Below, piece after piece: positions 1-10,654 of a DNA stretch of 64,000 nt. The DNA is from Branchinecta lynchi (lineage: Eukaryota > Arthropoda > Branchiopoda > Anostraca > Branchinectidae): assembly GCA_023053575.1 (NCBI GenBank), contig JAKZAP010000014.1, forward strand, positions 12,054,938 through 12,118,937, read 5' to 3'. Both the position numbers and the translations under genes were made by a program. Numbering within the stretch: position 1 is the first letter of the stretch; the number at the start of each line of letters is the position of its first letter. The notes below the pieces were generated by a model. It saw nothing but the letters and a program-made list of their open reading frames with translations, searched no databases and was not told the DNA's origin.

Positions 1-264
1 CATCAGCCGAGCCCTTTTGTTTTTGTTGTGAAAAATATATAAAGGATTGTCTTTGATTTCTCTAATTCATGGTAGTAATTTCAGCCCTGTCCGAGCTGGT
101 GCTCAGTTGTTATGACAGAAACTGTGTTTTTGATGTATGCACTGTATACTGAAATCCATGCACCATACATGAAATCCAAGGTACAGTGCTTGAACGTCTA
201 GCACCCAGGCATGGTGCTAGACGTTTGAGCACCGTGCCTGAAAAGGGGCTAGTGTACTAGACTG
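1..264 (+). mobile_element. hAT-like foldback MITE M1, right arm only
   Basis: This is the right half of the element that is complete at 28510-29205 and 30542-31254. It ends GGCTAGTGTACTAGACTG, followed by CTGTTCAC (265-272), the expected 8-bp duplication. Its left half lies off the window. It is inserted inside an M2 element, whose sequence resumes at 265. The arm contains a short inner palindrome (CTAGCACC...GGTGCTAG). Confidence 0.8.
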
Positions 265-723
265 CTGTTCACTGGAGCAAATATTTCCTTTAGATTGTTT
301 GCCTTTTATTGTATTTATTTTGAGTTATTTTTTTTTTACCTGTTTTTACTCTGACTTTTGACTTTTTGACAACATGGAAAAGGATTGAGTAACCTAGTGG
401 CAACTACCTGTAAAAGGATAGGGTAAACCCACTGAGAAAGAAGTGGCCTCCACAAAACTCTCTGTATCTTGAAAGTGCTCTAACATTTTGGAAATTGGAA
501 AATGAGGTTGGATAGACAGTGAAATCAGGTATCTTTTGATCTAGGACAGGGAGAAGGCCCTATTTAGGTATGTAACCAGTCTCAGTTTATCCAAATTTCA
601 CAGGGGTACCATGCCCATGCTCCAGAGCATGGTGCTCCAACGTATGGGTACCATGCCCATACGTTCGGGCATGCCCAGACGTTGGGGCACCATGCCCAAA
701 AATTGAGGATTTGTGCATGACTG
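265..723 (+). mobile_element. hAT-like MITE M2, right part, interrupted by M1
   Basis: This matches the right arm of the complete M2 element at 31362-32178, ending GGATTTGTGCATGACTG. The site where M1 entered (CTGTTCACTGG) is visible uninterrupted on the other strand inside the complete copy near 31805-31820, which proves the nesting order. The presumed 8-bp target copy GTTCAAGT follows at 724-731. Confidence 0.75.
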
Positions 724-1020
724 GTTCAAGTAGCTCATGTCTTAGTATAGTTTGAGTCGGAATTGACTGAAATAGGTTTGACTGTCAATGGCTCTTTTTC
801 TGAGAATTGTATGTAAGTATCTGCAGACATTGGCTCTCTGGCACCAGGCTATGGAGCCGTTTTTGATTTTCTTCCATGACCAATTATCTTTTCTAGATCT
901 AGATTATCTTTGAAGCAAAGAGTTTGCTAAAAACTCCTTGCCTGAGACTGAATTAGCAAACACTTCACTTTCCAAAGCAGGAGAACTTTTAGTTGTGGGA
1001 TATACTCTATATGACTAAGT

Positions 1021-1443
1021 TCAGAACACGCCAGTGATTCTCAGGAAGAAGGAGTAAACGTGTCTGTAACAACTCAAACTCAGCGACTCAAATCCTGAGT
1101 CAGCGCAGCTTTGGCACCATTTCTTCATTTCTTCCACAGGTACCCGGAGATTCTGAATCAGCATGGAGAGATAGTCATCAAGTGTGGTTGGAGATAGTCC
1201 TCCAGCCCAAGCTGACTGCAAATCATCTTGGACGTTGCAAACCGATAAGTCAGCTACAGTTTCATAAGAGTGATACTTCGGCCCTTCTTTGCAAGGGTCT
1301 TTTTCAGGCTCAAGCCTCTCAAGCTGGCAAATGAATTTGTGGAAAAAGAATTAAAGATTCTTCCTTAAATATCTGATTTTCAGAGAAGAAATTCACAAAA
1401 TGAGATATTTAAGGAACAATCTTTAATTGTTTTACCACAAATT
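1021..1443 (-). mobile_element. Penelope-like 3' region with decayed hammerhead motif
   Basis: Read on the minus strand, this carries AGACCCTTGC...GAAGGGCC, flanked by CTGAAAA and GAAG. These are the positions of the hammerhead core seen intact at 16489 and 53000, but mutated in both catalytic boxes. It continues into CAGTCAGCTTGGGCT, a phrase found beside the other Penelope-like copies. A 66-codon minus-strand reading frame (1221-1021, containing TLDDYLSMLIQNLRVPVEEM) may be decayed coding sequence. An inverted repeat of about 50 bp (1331-1382 with 1390-1443, TTAAAGATTCTTCCTTAAAT) follows. Confidence 0.6.
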
Positions 1444-1515
1444 CATTCACAATTAACCTAACACTTGAGAATACCATTGTTTCTTCTGTTGTGCCCAACT
1501 TGATATCCTTTCCAG

Positions 1516-1774
1516 GTCACAGTCATTGATCAAGAAACATAACTGCCTCGGCCATTATGATCGGAAATTCGAAGATGGATTCGAAGTGTTAGATGCAGTT
1601 GTCAATAATGGAAGTCTGTGTGGGAAATCGGCTATTAAAGGTCCGCAAGAAGGAATAGGCAAAGCCCATGCAGTGATCATTCGTGCCCAAAGCCAACAGG
1701 AGCAGCTGACTAGTACTCAAGCTCCAGTTTTGAACAGTATTGAGCACTTCCTGAAATATGAAGTCAAGGGGTGA
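1516..1774 (+). CDS. Unidentified coding-like exon
   Basis: After a good acceptor (tcctttccag) an open frame of 85 codons runs to TGA. It contains phrases such as HYDRKFEDGFEVLDAVV, GKSAIKGPQEGIGKAHAVI and PVLNSIEHFLKYEV. The composition looks coding (balanced charges, alternating hydrophobics), but I do not recognise the family. It would be a terminal exon. A second short frame (1817-2002) follows. It could be host, or part of a transposon protein. Confidence 0.3.
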
Positions 1775-2458
1775 AAGCCAAAACTTAGAAAAAGTATATT
1801 AATTGACAATCAGTACATGGAGCGTGTATGCAAAGGATATATTCCTCAGCTTCTGGGGATCTATAGTAGTGAGGAAGCCGGACTTTTGAGGTGGAAAAGC
1901 TGGATCACCGGACTGAAATTTCCTGGTTATTTCCACCTATCAGATAAACCACTACTTGTCTCTGAAGTTCAGTTGAACAATCAGAGTCCTAAATCCAAAT
2001 AAGTCATTGAAACTACATTTCGGAAGTAGTGTGCTTGAGCCAGTTCCTGGCCCTGCTGACGTGTAGCTCTGATCTTGGATTTGAATGTGAAACCATGAAA
2101 TAAGCATGGTTCTGAGATGGGCTTGTACTTCCAGTCATGGAGATGCTATGAAGTGCTGCTTACCTGACATTTCCTTTTAAGATGAACCAAAACTACCATA
2201 CAAACGATGTTTGGAGACTTGAACCTTAACCATAACCATGTGACAAGGCTATTGCAAGAACGAAACTATCATACTTGCTATGCTTGAATCTTAGCCCTAA
2301 CCAGTATACAAGGCTATTAGTGGATTACTTAAATGGAAGAGAAAATCAGTCGTCCATGTCAAAGTCAAGCTCCCCAGAACCAGGTTTTTGTGCTAAAGTC
2401 ATTATTTCAAAAATTTTAAGGTGGTAACACATTTTTTGATGATACATCCGTAAAATAA
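1775..2458. other. No recognised feature
   Basis: AT-rich sequence with two short imperfect repeats (ACCATAACCATGTGACAAGGCTATT and ACCAGTATACAAGGCTATT regions, about 2230-2310). It could be the 3' untranslated part of the preceding frame. I see no motif I can name. Confidence 0.3.
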
Positions 2459-2650
2459 ATGCGTTTCAGTTATATATTTCTTTCAACGACTATACTTATT
2501 CTAGCTTTCTTAGCACCTGTGAGCAGGGGGTCGCAAGTGAATTTTTGTTGTTCGGTGAAGAGCCAAAACAACAGGATCCTAAGAATTTCCAGAAACCGGA
2601 TGGAGCGACATCCCGGCAGCAGCAGCTACTGTATGACTAGTCCTTACTAG
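2459..2650 (+). CDS. Small ORF with signal-peptide-like start
   Basis: A 63-codon frame begins with ATG: a basic/aromatic start, then a hydrophobic run (ILILAFLAPVS), then a short polar part with three cysteines, ending at TAG. The first 24 residues look like a secretory signal. There is no homologue I recognise, no second copy in the window and no clear promoter. A chance ORF is a real possibility. Confidence 0.2.
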   Translation: MRFSYIFLSTTILILAFLAPVSRGSQVNFCCSVKSQNNRILRISRNRMERHPGSSSYCMTSPY

Positions 2651-2659
2651 TCATGATCA

Positions 2660-3052
2660 CATAAAGTGAGCGCCGCAGGGGAGATTTTTTTAAGTTCGTT
2701 TTTTCCTGCCAAATTCAGCTATTACCATGCAGGTTCTAGCTTTTAGGGTTTCGAAAAATCCCGATCCCTAAAACTGGTTTAAAACCTAGCTAAATGACGC
2801 GCCTTTCCGGAAAATAGTGAATATTATGAAAAGCGCCGCAGGCAGAATTTTCGAGACATTTCTGATAAGAGCTTGTTTTTAGGATACAAATAAAAGTAAG
2901 GACTATCGATGAAATCATAGATCAGTCCTTTTGTCTGCGACCAGTTTTTCATTCGACCTTGTTCGTGGTAACTACCGAATCCTAGCAATAAAACCGAATA
3001 AGTTACTGAATTTTGCACCCCCCCCCCCCCACCCCTTTCGCAACGCCCCTGC
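2660..3052 (-). mobile_element. Fragment of CAGGGGCG-ended hAT-like element
   Basis: On the minus strand it starts CAGGGGCGTTGCG next to a C/G tract. It then contains AAAAGCTAGAAC and CTGCGGCGC phrases that match the inner tandem array of the 4.55-kb element (9500-9960). It is an internally deleted relative with no visible coding capacity. The other terminus was not found. Confidence 0.5.
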
Positions 3053-3299
3053 CTCTGAGCCATATCCTTTCCTTTGAAACTTCCTGTGGATCTTACTTTT
3101 GAGCAACTGTTGTTCACATTCACATTGTTTATTGAGTAGACTAATACCAACAAGAGTGCGATAGCAAATATAGCACTTACAATGGTAGTGAATGTGTACT
3201 GCAGCAAAGAATCATACTTGATCCGGACTAACAGTCGGCTGCATTTGTTCACATCTAAAAAATCAGATTTTTCGTTCTAAGCTGTATTTTTTTTTCAAT

Positions 3300-3640
3300 T
3301 CTCGGCGACACTTTTTTCACTTGTACGTTATTTTCAAAAAAATCTCGGCGACATTTCATGCATTCTCGGCGACATTACGCGAAATCTCGGCGACATTTCT
3401 AGCAATCTCGGGGACACTTTGTTCCATCTCGGGAACTAGATTTTTGGTTTCGAACGCATATCTGTATTTCTCGGCGACACGCTTTTCAGTGAAAATCTCG
3501 GCTACGAAGTTGTCATTCTCGGCAACAAACATTGCAGTCTCGGATACACACACAAAATCTCGGCGACAAAAACAGCATTCTCGGCTACATTTCATGGATT
3601 CTCGGCGACATTTCAAGTATTCTCGGCAACATTTTTACCA
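3300..3640 (+). repeat. Minisatellite with TCTCGGCGACA core
   Basis: About fourteen copies of an 11-bp core (TCTCGGCGACA and close variants such as TCTCGGCTACA) are spaced 20-25 bp apart. The core is conserved while the intervening 9-14 bp are nearly all different. Because of the spacing the array stays open on both strands (frames 3321-3647 plus and 3616-3356 minus), which I take as a by-product rather than a gene. It is not a CRISPR array: the core is too short and the spacing irregular. Confidence 0.75.
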
Positions 3641-3659
3641 ATTTTGACCCAAAATGCAT

Positions 3660-3890
3660 GCCATAACATCTCGTCTTATTGTCTGTTGGTTCCGCATCGT
3701 TCTCCTGTTGTGATTGTGGTGGATTTTATGATTTAGTTTTGTTTTGTTTTTCGCTGGGGACGGTTTGCCGGAAGTGCAACCGAAATATACGAATTTATAT
3801 CCATCCCTCGCACATCATCCTAGAGGGATAATTAGCTGATCAAGAAAAAACCCCGAAAATCACGGTTTTCTAAAAAAAAAATTTAATGGT
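3660..3890 (-). mobile_element. MITE C, partial copy
   Basis: This shares its sequence, in reverse orientation, with the complete MITE at 18054-18611, including the end block TATCCCTCGCACATCATCC...GAGGGATA and the run GCTGATCAAG...CACGGTTTTCTA. Only one end and part of the body are present. Confidence 0.65.
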
Positions 3891-5689
3891 CTTACATGTG
3901 GCAACCGGTGCCGGCTGATGTCAGCTAGTGGCTGGGCACCGGGCACTTGCTGTACACTAAAATCGAGATTGGATAACCCCTTGGAGTTTGCCTACACCTT
4001 GATAAGTTCCCATTGCGTCTAGTGCTATCTATTTTATCGCAAATATCGCAAAAAAGTCTTTTTTAGAAGCGATTTTTGATCCGGTTGTAAAATTTCGGCT
4101 CGGTGTAAATGCTAAGCTTAGCCGTAGGCTAAACGCCGAGCTGAATGCCAATCTGAAGTTTGTCATGATGAATTGTCGAAAATAGACACGGGTCGGATGG
4201 AAGGATGAACTTCGAAAACTAATAAGTTCTGATGTTCGTGAAACGCCGGTAAAGCTACCAACTAGTGCACCGCGAGGCTGGGATTTGTCACTTCCTCTGT
4301 CGGTTACGCCAGTGTAAATAAAAATACTGCGGATGAATAGTGTATAATTTGACACTTACCACCCCCTTTTGTCACGGCTGGGAAGAGAAACTCTTTAATC
4401 CATTTCACCGGTGGGCTACTTGGACTGCCTTGCACCATTTTCGTTTACAACTGTTCCCTACAAGTCATCTTTTCTCACTATTTTCGAACCAGTAAGTGTC
4501 CTCTAGCCTTTTCGACCGATAAGGTTTGTTGTTTTCTGCAAACATTTGGACTCTGTTTGCACCGCATTATCGGACCTGGAAACACGCCCCACAATTAGTT
4601 CAGATCCGATCAGGTATCATCTTTCGAGCGCACTATGTCCCGACGCTTTGGCCAGCAATATTAATGCAAACGCATATTTTTTGTACTGGTATGGAAAGAC
4701 AATCAGGATATATCGTACAGTCCGGTAGATTGTCCAATCAAGGCAGTGCACACCGCGAGGCGGCACCACCTGATCGCGACCGATATCCAACTACGAGCTT
4801 TTTAACCGCAGCAACTTTAATATGCGCTGTATGCGCTACTGGAGCGGTCCCAAATGGGAATTTCTGCTAGGATTTTCACCTCCGTCGTTACTTAAATACA
4901 GACAAAAATAAGATTCTTTCAACTTTGCCCCCCCCCCCCCCGGAATTGAAGAAGATGGAGAAAATCCGGCTGCAAAAATCTGATCGCCTGTTCACACCTT
5001 AACTCAGATGCTCTATTGGGGGAGGGGGGAACGGTTCATGGTCCCCTATAGGTTTCGAAGGTGCCCACAATTCTCCATCCTCCTAAATAGGTTTCAGAAA
5101 GGCAAACTGCAAAGCAATGACGTTACTTTAACGTATTCGGAAACTCCTCATCTTACCCCAAAAATTAAGTACAATTAAATTTTGAGATTTTCGTTTTTCT
5201 TGTTTTTTACTCCGTCTTTTCTGGGCCTCCCCTCGGACGACTGTAGGCACGGGGGGGGGGGGGGATTTCAATGTGGGGTCCCAAAAATTTAGTTTCAAGC
5301 GTACGGAACAAACCGGGGGAGCCTTAAATTTATGGGACTATTTAAGGCAGGTCTGCCGTATCGTCCCGTGGGACGTAAAGTTGTGACGCACTTGTATGCC
5401 CTGACGACCGCACGTCGCTTAGACAGTAGTGAAACATTTTTCTGAGGGTTATAATTGATACTTTTACTGTTTTTTCTTTCTTTTTGATACTGTATTCAGT
5501 GAGTCGATCCTGTTTGTTTTTTCATTAATATCGATTATTTCCCTGCCCTTGCCAAGCGCTCCTTTAGCACTTTCCTAGCAGGAATTTCATATTAGTTGCG
5601 TATTTTTTTCTTTAAATATAGTTAAATGAAACTGAAACTGTGGAAAAGATATAAGAAGTTTGTGTATCCGGCTTTTATCAAACGTGATT
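3891..5689. other. Unassigned repeat-like sequence with C and G tracts
   Basis: No gene is recognised. It has homopolymer tracts near 4927-4940 (C) and 5250-5262 (G). The stretch 5030-5340 resembles 46440-46660 (shared phrases around AGGTTTC, CAAAGCAATGAC and a C tract), so it is a dispersed repeat. Short ORFs here look like chance. Confidence 0.35.
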
Positions 5690-5790
5690 ATTACATGCAG
5701 GGGCGTCCCCCCCCCCTCCCCTAAAGGTCCTGAGAAAGTACTTTCGTCGGTCGCCCGGAGAAAGTTCACGAAGCGCCGGCAAACACAGAA

Positions 5791-8440
5791 CAAGAGCTAC
5801 GAGCTCATATGGCACTTGTACGAGTAGGATGTACAAGAAAGTAGATGAAAACGTCACAAAATACACCCGCCATCCAAAAAGGCGGTTCGTAAATAGAAAT
5901 ACGATATTTAGTTTCACTCATTTCTGAGCAGTTCCGGCATCGTTTCGATTGCAAATGCACATGACTGTTCAAACTTTCATCCCAATAAATCCATTTGTTT
6001 GATCCCTAGACGTACTACACGATTTCCGGTACTCACTCTATTTCCACCTACCGTGGCCGAATCTGGTTCGGAATAAAAAAAAAAAATCGACCACCTAAAG
6101 CATCTTCGTTTATACCATCTACCAAGTTTCACTCGAATCTGAGCATTTTTGGAAAGTTCCGGTACCCCCCCCCCCTTCCCACCAACGTTGTCGGAGCCGG
6201 TTCGGGCCCAATCTCTTAATTCCCTCATCAAGTTTGACTGAAATTGGAGCATAGCCTATCTGCAAGTTTCCAGTACCCCCCCCCCCCCCCTACCTTGGCC
6301 GAATCCGGCCCAGACGCCAAATAACAAATCTAGGCCGCATAAACTCGGCACTGTCGAATTGCATCTCATTCGGTCCATCCGTTTGGTTTTTGTGCATGTC
6401 AAAAGTCCCCCCACCCCCAATTCCCCTAATCGTGGTCGCATATGGTTCGAACGCATGTTTTACATGTCGAGGCCATCGATTCGTATCACCCATGAAGTTT
6501 CACTCGAATCACACCACTCGTTCGCAATTCATAGAAGTCCATATTTCTCTTCTCTTGCTCCCCCAAAAATGCTCGGATCTAGGAACGGAAGTTTCCGGGG
6601 GTATGTTGTGTCAGGTTTTTAAGTCAAGATAATTCGGGTCGCTAATATGCCTGCAAAGTTTCGTTGTCGTTTTACATCTGGAACTATTCTAACTCACGAC
6701 CACCGGAATTCCAGGAAACCCCCTCCAACTCCCCCCACAGAGCCCCGAAACCATCTGGCTCCGTCAATTTCATCTAGGCCTAATGCTTGTTCCATCCATT
6801 AAGTTTCGTCCCAATCCCTCTGCTTTTAGAGTTTCTTGAGTTCCCCCCCCCCATCCCCACAGGTATCGGACCCGACCCGGACGTGACACTGAACGTCCGA
6901 GGCGATAGCTCACCAGACAAGTTTCATTCAAATCCGATCACCCGTTCAAAAGTTATGCACGCCACTAGATTCCGGACTCCCCATCCACCCACTCCCCCCA
7001 CGATGGTTGGGTCGGGGAAACGGCTGTTCTCAAGTCAATCTGTTCGGATCCCTGACATACGTGCCAAGTTTCATCGCCCTAGGACATCAGGAAGTATGCC
7101 GAACTCCGGCCGGATTTAAAGTGAGGTGTCTGAGACACAAGGTCATCCTAAATATCAATTTTCATCAAGACCCGATCACCCGTTCAAAAGTTATGCACGC
7201 CACTAGATTCCGGACTCCCAATCCACCCACTCCCCCCACGATGGTCGGGTAGAGGAAACGGCTGTTCTCAAGTCAATCTGTTCGGATCCCTGACATACCT
7301 GCCAAGTTTCATCGCCCTAGGACACCAGGAAGTATGCCGAACTCGCGGGATCGCTAGAAATCACGACCCCCACCCCAACTCCCCCACAGTGCCCTGATCC
7401 GGTCCGGTTATGTCAATGACGTGTCTAGGACCTGTGCTTGTTTTTCCCACCAAGTTTCATCCCGATCCCTCCACTTTAAGCGTTTCTCAAAATTTCCGGT
7501 TCCCCACCCCAACTCCCCCACAGTGCCCTGATCCGGTCCGGTTATGTCAATGACGTTTCTAGGACCTGTGCTTGTTTTTCCCACCAAGTTTCATCCCGAT
7601 CCCTCCACTTTAAGCGTTTCTCAAAATTTCCGGTTCCCTCCTCCAACTCCCCCCAGTGTCATCGGATCCGGCCCGGATTTAAAGTGAGGTGTCTGAGACA
7701 CGAGGTCATCCTAAATATCAATTTTCATCAAGATCCGATCACCCGTTCGCAAGCTAAAAATACCTCAAATTTTGGCTTCACCCTCCCTCCACTCCCCCCC
7801 CCCCCAGATGGTCGAATCGGGGAATTGATGATTTCCTATTTAAGCTGGTCGGGTCCCAGACATGCCTGTCAATTTCCATCATCCCAGCACATCAGGAAGC
7901 ACGGAACTCGCGGGATCACTACAAATTCGGACTTCTCCCCCCCCCCAACTCCCCCAAAGTGAGCGGATCCGTTCCGGTTATATCAGTCACGTATCTAGGA
8001 CTTTTGCTTGTACTTTCCACCAAGTTTCATTCAGATCCCTCCACTCTAAGTGTTTTCCAAGATTTCCGGTTTCCCCCTCTAACTCCCCCCAGTGTCACCG
8101 GATCCGGTCTGGATTTAAAATGGAGGGTCTGAGACACGAAGTCCTTCCATGTATTAAGTTTCATTAAGATCCGATCACCCATTCGTAAGCTAAAAATATC
8201 TAATTTTTCCTATTTTTTCCGGATTCCCCCTCCCTCCACTCCCCTCCAGATGGTCGGATCGAGGAAGCGACAATTTCTAATTTAATCTGGTCCAGTTCCT
8301 GATATGCTTGCCAAGTTTCATCGTCCTAGCTTATCTGGAAGTGCCCGAACTAGCAAAACCGGGACCGACAGACCGACAGACCGACTGACGGACAGAAATA
8401 ACAATCGCTATATGGCACTTGAGTAAGCTCAAGTGCCATA
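5791..8440 (-). repeat. Family G repeat, copy 1, reverse, full length
   Basis: It is bounded by CAAGAGCTACGAGCTCATAT GGCACTTG on the left and a hairpin TATGGCACTTGAG-taag-CTCAAGTGCCATA on the right. Next to the hairpin is a run of GACAGACCGACAGACC (microsatellite). The body is built of G/C-tract-rich units containing CCAAGTTTCATC (reverse of GATGAAACTTGG), GATCCGGTCCGG and CCAACTCCCCC. It includes a 135-bp perfect-looking tandem duplication (7367-7636) and a 238-bp one (6936-7410). No credible protein is present; the ORFs overlapping it are shadows of the repeats. Confidence 0.75.
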
Positions 8441-8444
8441 AAAA

Positions 8445-9345
8445 ATAATATTTTGTATGCTTTTTATCAGACATCGGTCGATTCGTCGGCACATCGTGTG
8501 TTTTTATATGCAAGAAATAAAATCCTGCAAACGTTTGTCGGGCAAAACACTGAAGAAATCGAATTCCGTATGCTTTTGTCGTGCCTCGGTATTCTCGTCG
8601 GCACATCGGGTTCTTTTTATACAGAAGGAATCCAGAAGAAATAAAAACAAATTAAGTTTTTGTCGGGCGTCGGTCGACTCGTCGGCACATCGGGTTCTTT
8701 TTATACGCAAGAAATGAAATCCTGCAAACATTTGTCAGGCGAAGCACTGGAGAAATCGAATTCTGCAGGCTTTTGTCGTGCCTCGGTTCGTCGGCACCTC
8801 GGGTTCTTTTTATTCATAAGAAATCCAGAAGAAATATTTTTGTTATGCTTTTGTCGGGCGTCGGTCGACTCGTCGGCATATCGGGTTCTATACGTAAGAA
8901 ATCAAATTTTGCAAACTTTGTCGGGCGCACCCAGGAACTTTAAGTTTCATTGGCACAAGGGGTTATTTTTACACGTATGAATCAAGTTCTGTACAGTCTA
9001 GTCGAGCAAAACACAGAACAAATCAAATGCTCGATGGTTTTGTCGGGCGTCGGTATTCTCGTCGGCACATCGGGTTCTTCTTACACAAAAAAAAAAAAAA
9101 AAAAAATCAAATTCTGTAACTTTTTATCGGGCGTCGGTACATCGGCTTCTATATACGCGTAAAAAAATAAAGTTCTTTACAATCTTGTCGGGCAAAACAC
9201 AGAAGAAATCGAATTCTGAATGGTTCTGTCGGGCGTCGGTGTTCTTGTCCGCACACCGAGTCTTTTATACGTAAGAAATCAAATTCTGCAAACATTTTTC
9301 GGTCGCAAATTTTTCCGGAAAAATACAGATTAAAAAAAAATTGGC
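8445..9345 (+). repeat. Tandem array, units of about 190-200 bp
   Basis: TTTGTCGGGCGTCGGTCGAC TCGTCGGCACATCGGGTTC recurs at about 8462, 8660 and 8851, with half-units between and further decayed copies to 9250. Each unit includes GAAATCAAATTCTGCAAAC and GGGCAAAACACAGAAGAAAT. A run of A (about 9088-9107) interrupts one unit. The array lies inside the 4.55-kb hAT-like element. Confidence 0.75.
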
Positions 9346-10110
9346 AGGCGTTGCTTAGTTCAACTTGTTCTGGGTACAGTCGTTGGAAGCTTCGCTTCTT
9401 AGCAAACGTTGAAACGAAAAGCCGAATATGTGAAATTAAATATATGTATTTACATCAAAGGAACAATGTCAACTGATGCATTACAGTAAGTTTTACACAA
9501 AATTTCGCCTGCGGCGCATTATCATTTAGTTTTCCTTTTAGGATAGAAATACTTGGGGTTTGAAACACGTTAAAAGCCGGAAATTGTATGATACTATAGC
9601 TGAGTTTTCCGCAAAAAAAAAAAAATTAAAAAAATTTCGCATGCGGCGCTTGGTTTAACTTGCCTTGGTACAGTCGTTGGAAGCTTCGCTTTCCAGCGAA
9701 AGTTAAAATGAAAAGCCGAATATGTGAACTTTAAAATACGAAATTATACCAAAGGAATAACCTAAATTGATGCGTTGTTACAGTTAGTTCACACAAAATT
9801 TAGCCTGCGGCGCATTTTGTAGTATTCTTTATTTAGAAGAACAGTGTTTCATTTAGCTTGGCGTTTTAGGATTGAAATTTGCTGAAACACGTTAAAAGCT
9901 AGAACTTGTATGGTAGGTATAGCTAAATTTTTCCGGAAAAAAGGCAGATTTAAAAAATTTAGCCTGCGGCGCTTAGTTTAACTTGTTCTTGGTATAGTCG
10001 TTGGAAGCTTCGCTTCTTAGCGAAGGCTAAAATGAAAAGCCAAATATGTGAATTTAAAATACGAAATTACATCAAAGGAATAATCTCAACTGATGCATTA
10101 CTTTATCCCG
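9346..10110 (+). repeat. Tandem array, units of about 300 bp
   Basis: GTCGTTGGAAGCTTCGCTT occurs at about 9379, 9674 and 9996, each followed by AAAATGAAAAGCC and later by CCTGCGGCGC. That gives about two and a half units of 295-320 bp. Related sequence occurs at 2660-2860. Confidence 0.7.
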
Positions 10111-10127
10111 ATTCTATTCTGTGCTGG

Positions 10128-10168
10128 CGGTAAATATACGCCGTTGCTGCGAAGCGGCAACGGCGTGT
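10128..10168 (+). other. GC-rich hairpin near the right end of the hAT-like element
   Basis: ACGCCGTTGC and GGCAACGGCGT form an 10-bp stem around a short TGCGAAGC loop. It lies about 85 bp inside the right terminus. Subterminal hairpins are common in non-autonomous DNA elements; no other function is suggested. Confidence 0.6.
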
Positions 10169-10264
10169 TTTGTCGGCACATTTTTTAGTCCGTCGGCACA
10201 AACCGTACGTCCCCCCCCCCCCAAAGGTAAAAGGCTAGTGACGCCCCTGATTACATGTATATGT

Positions 10265-10650
10265 GATTTTTACGTGATGACCTGACGTTCGGCAGCCTGA
10301 TCAGGACGTGACATGTCCGTTTTATCCATTAGTTGCGTTTTTGCAGATACCATGGTATCTGTTACCACGGTAACTGGATCTGCAATTAGTCGTTTTTGCA
10401 GTAACCGTGGTATCTGATATGCGGTTGCTCTGCAAAAATAAAATAGCTGCGTTTTGGCAAATACCATGTTATCTGATTCTACGGTCTCAAGTCGTTTATG
10501 CAGTCATCGTGGTCTCTCATACCACGGTCAAAAAGTATTCTTGCAGTTTTTGTGGTATCTGACCAGTTATCGTGGTATCTGATATTCAGATAACACGGTC
10601 GGTCGGTGGTACTGATCGTGTATCTGAAGAAGTCATCTCACTTTCATCAA
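10265..10650 (+). repeat. Module P: CAGATACC/GGTATCTG palindromic repeats
   Basis: This contains about ten copies of GCAGATACCATGGTATCTG-type words, including a perfect 18-bp palindrome (10344-10361) and GTTACCACGGTAAC directly after it. The same module occurs at 13985-14110, 14335-14455, 15525-15625 (reverse) and 45135-45280, always next to a family G or A terminus and followed by TCTGAAAAAGTC. Confidence 0.7.
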
Positions 10651-10654
10651 CTTT

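Larger units (their letters stand above)
5698..10249 (+). mobile_element. 4.55-kb hAT-like composite element
   Basis: The left end CAGGGGCGTCC and right end AGTGACGCCCCTG are inverted. Both are flanked by the identical 8-bp sequence ATTACATG (5690-5697 and 10250-10257). Ends starting CAG with an 8-bp duplication are the signature of hAT transposons. There is no transposase frame, so it is non-autonomous. Inside are a family G repeat (5791-8440), a tandem array of about 190-200 bp units (8445-9345) and one of about 300 bp units (9346-10110). The first 90 bp recur at 11619, and short relatives with the same ends lie at 19278 and 33759. Confidence 0.85.

Noticed and set aside
3321..3647. Reading frames on both strands across the TCTCGGCGACA array, resembling a CRISPR or a repeat protein
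   Set aside because: The core is 11 bp and the spacing is irregular. The frames are explained by repeat composition; there is no start context or partner genes, and the genome is animal.
6256..8167. Many overlapping Pro/His-rich ORFs
   Set aside because: They follow the family G units in every frame and strand and have no conserved protein message.
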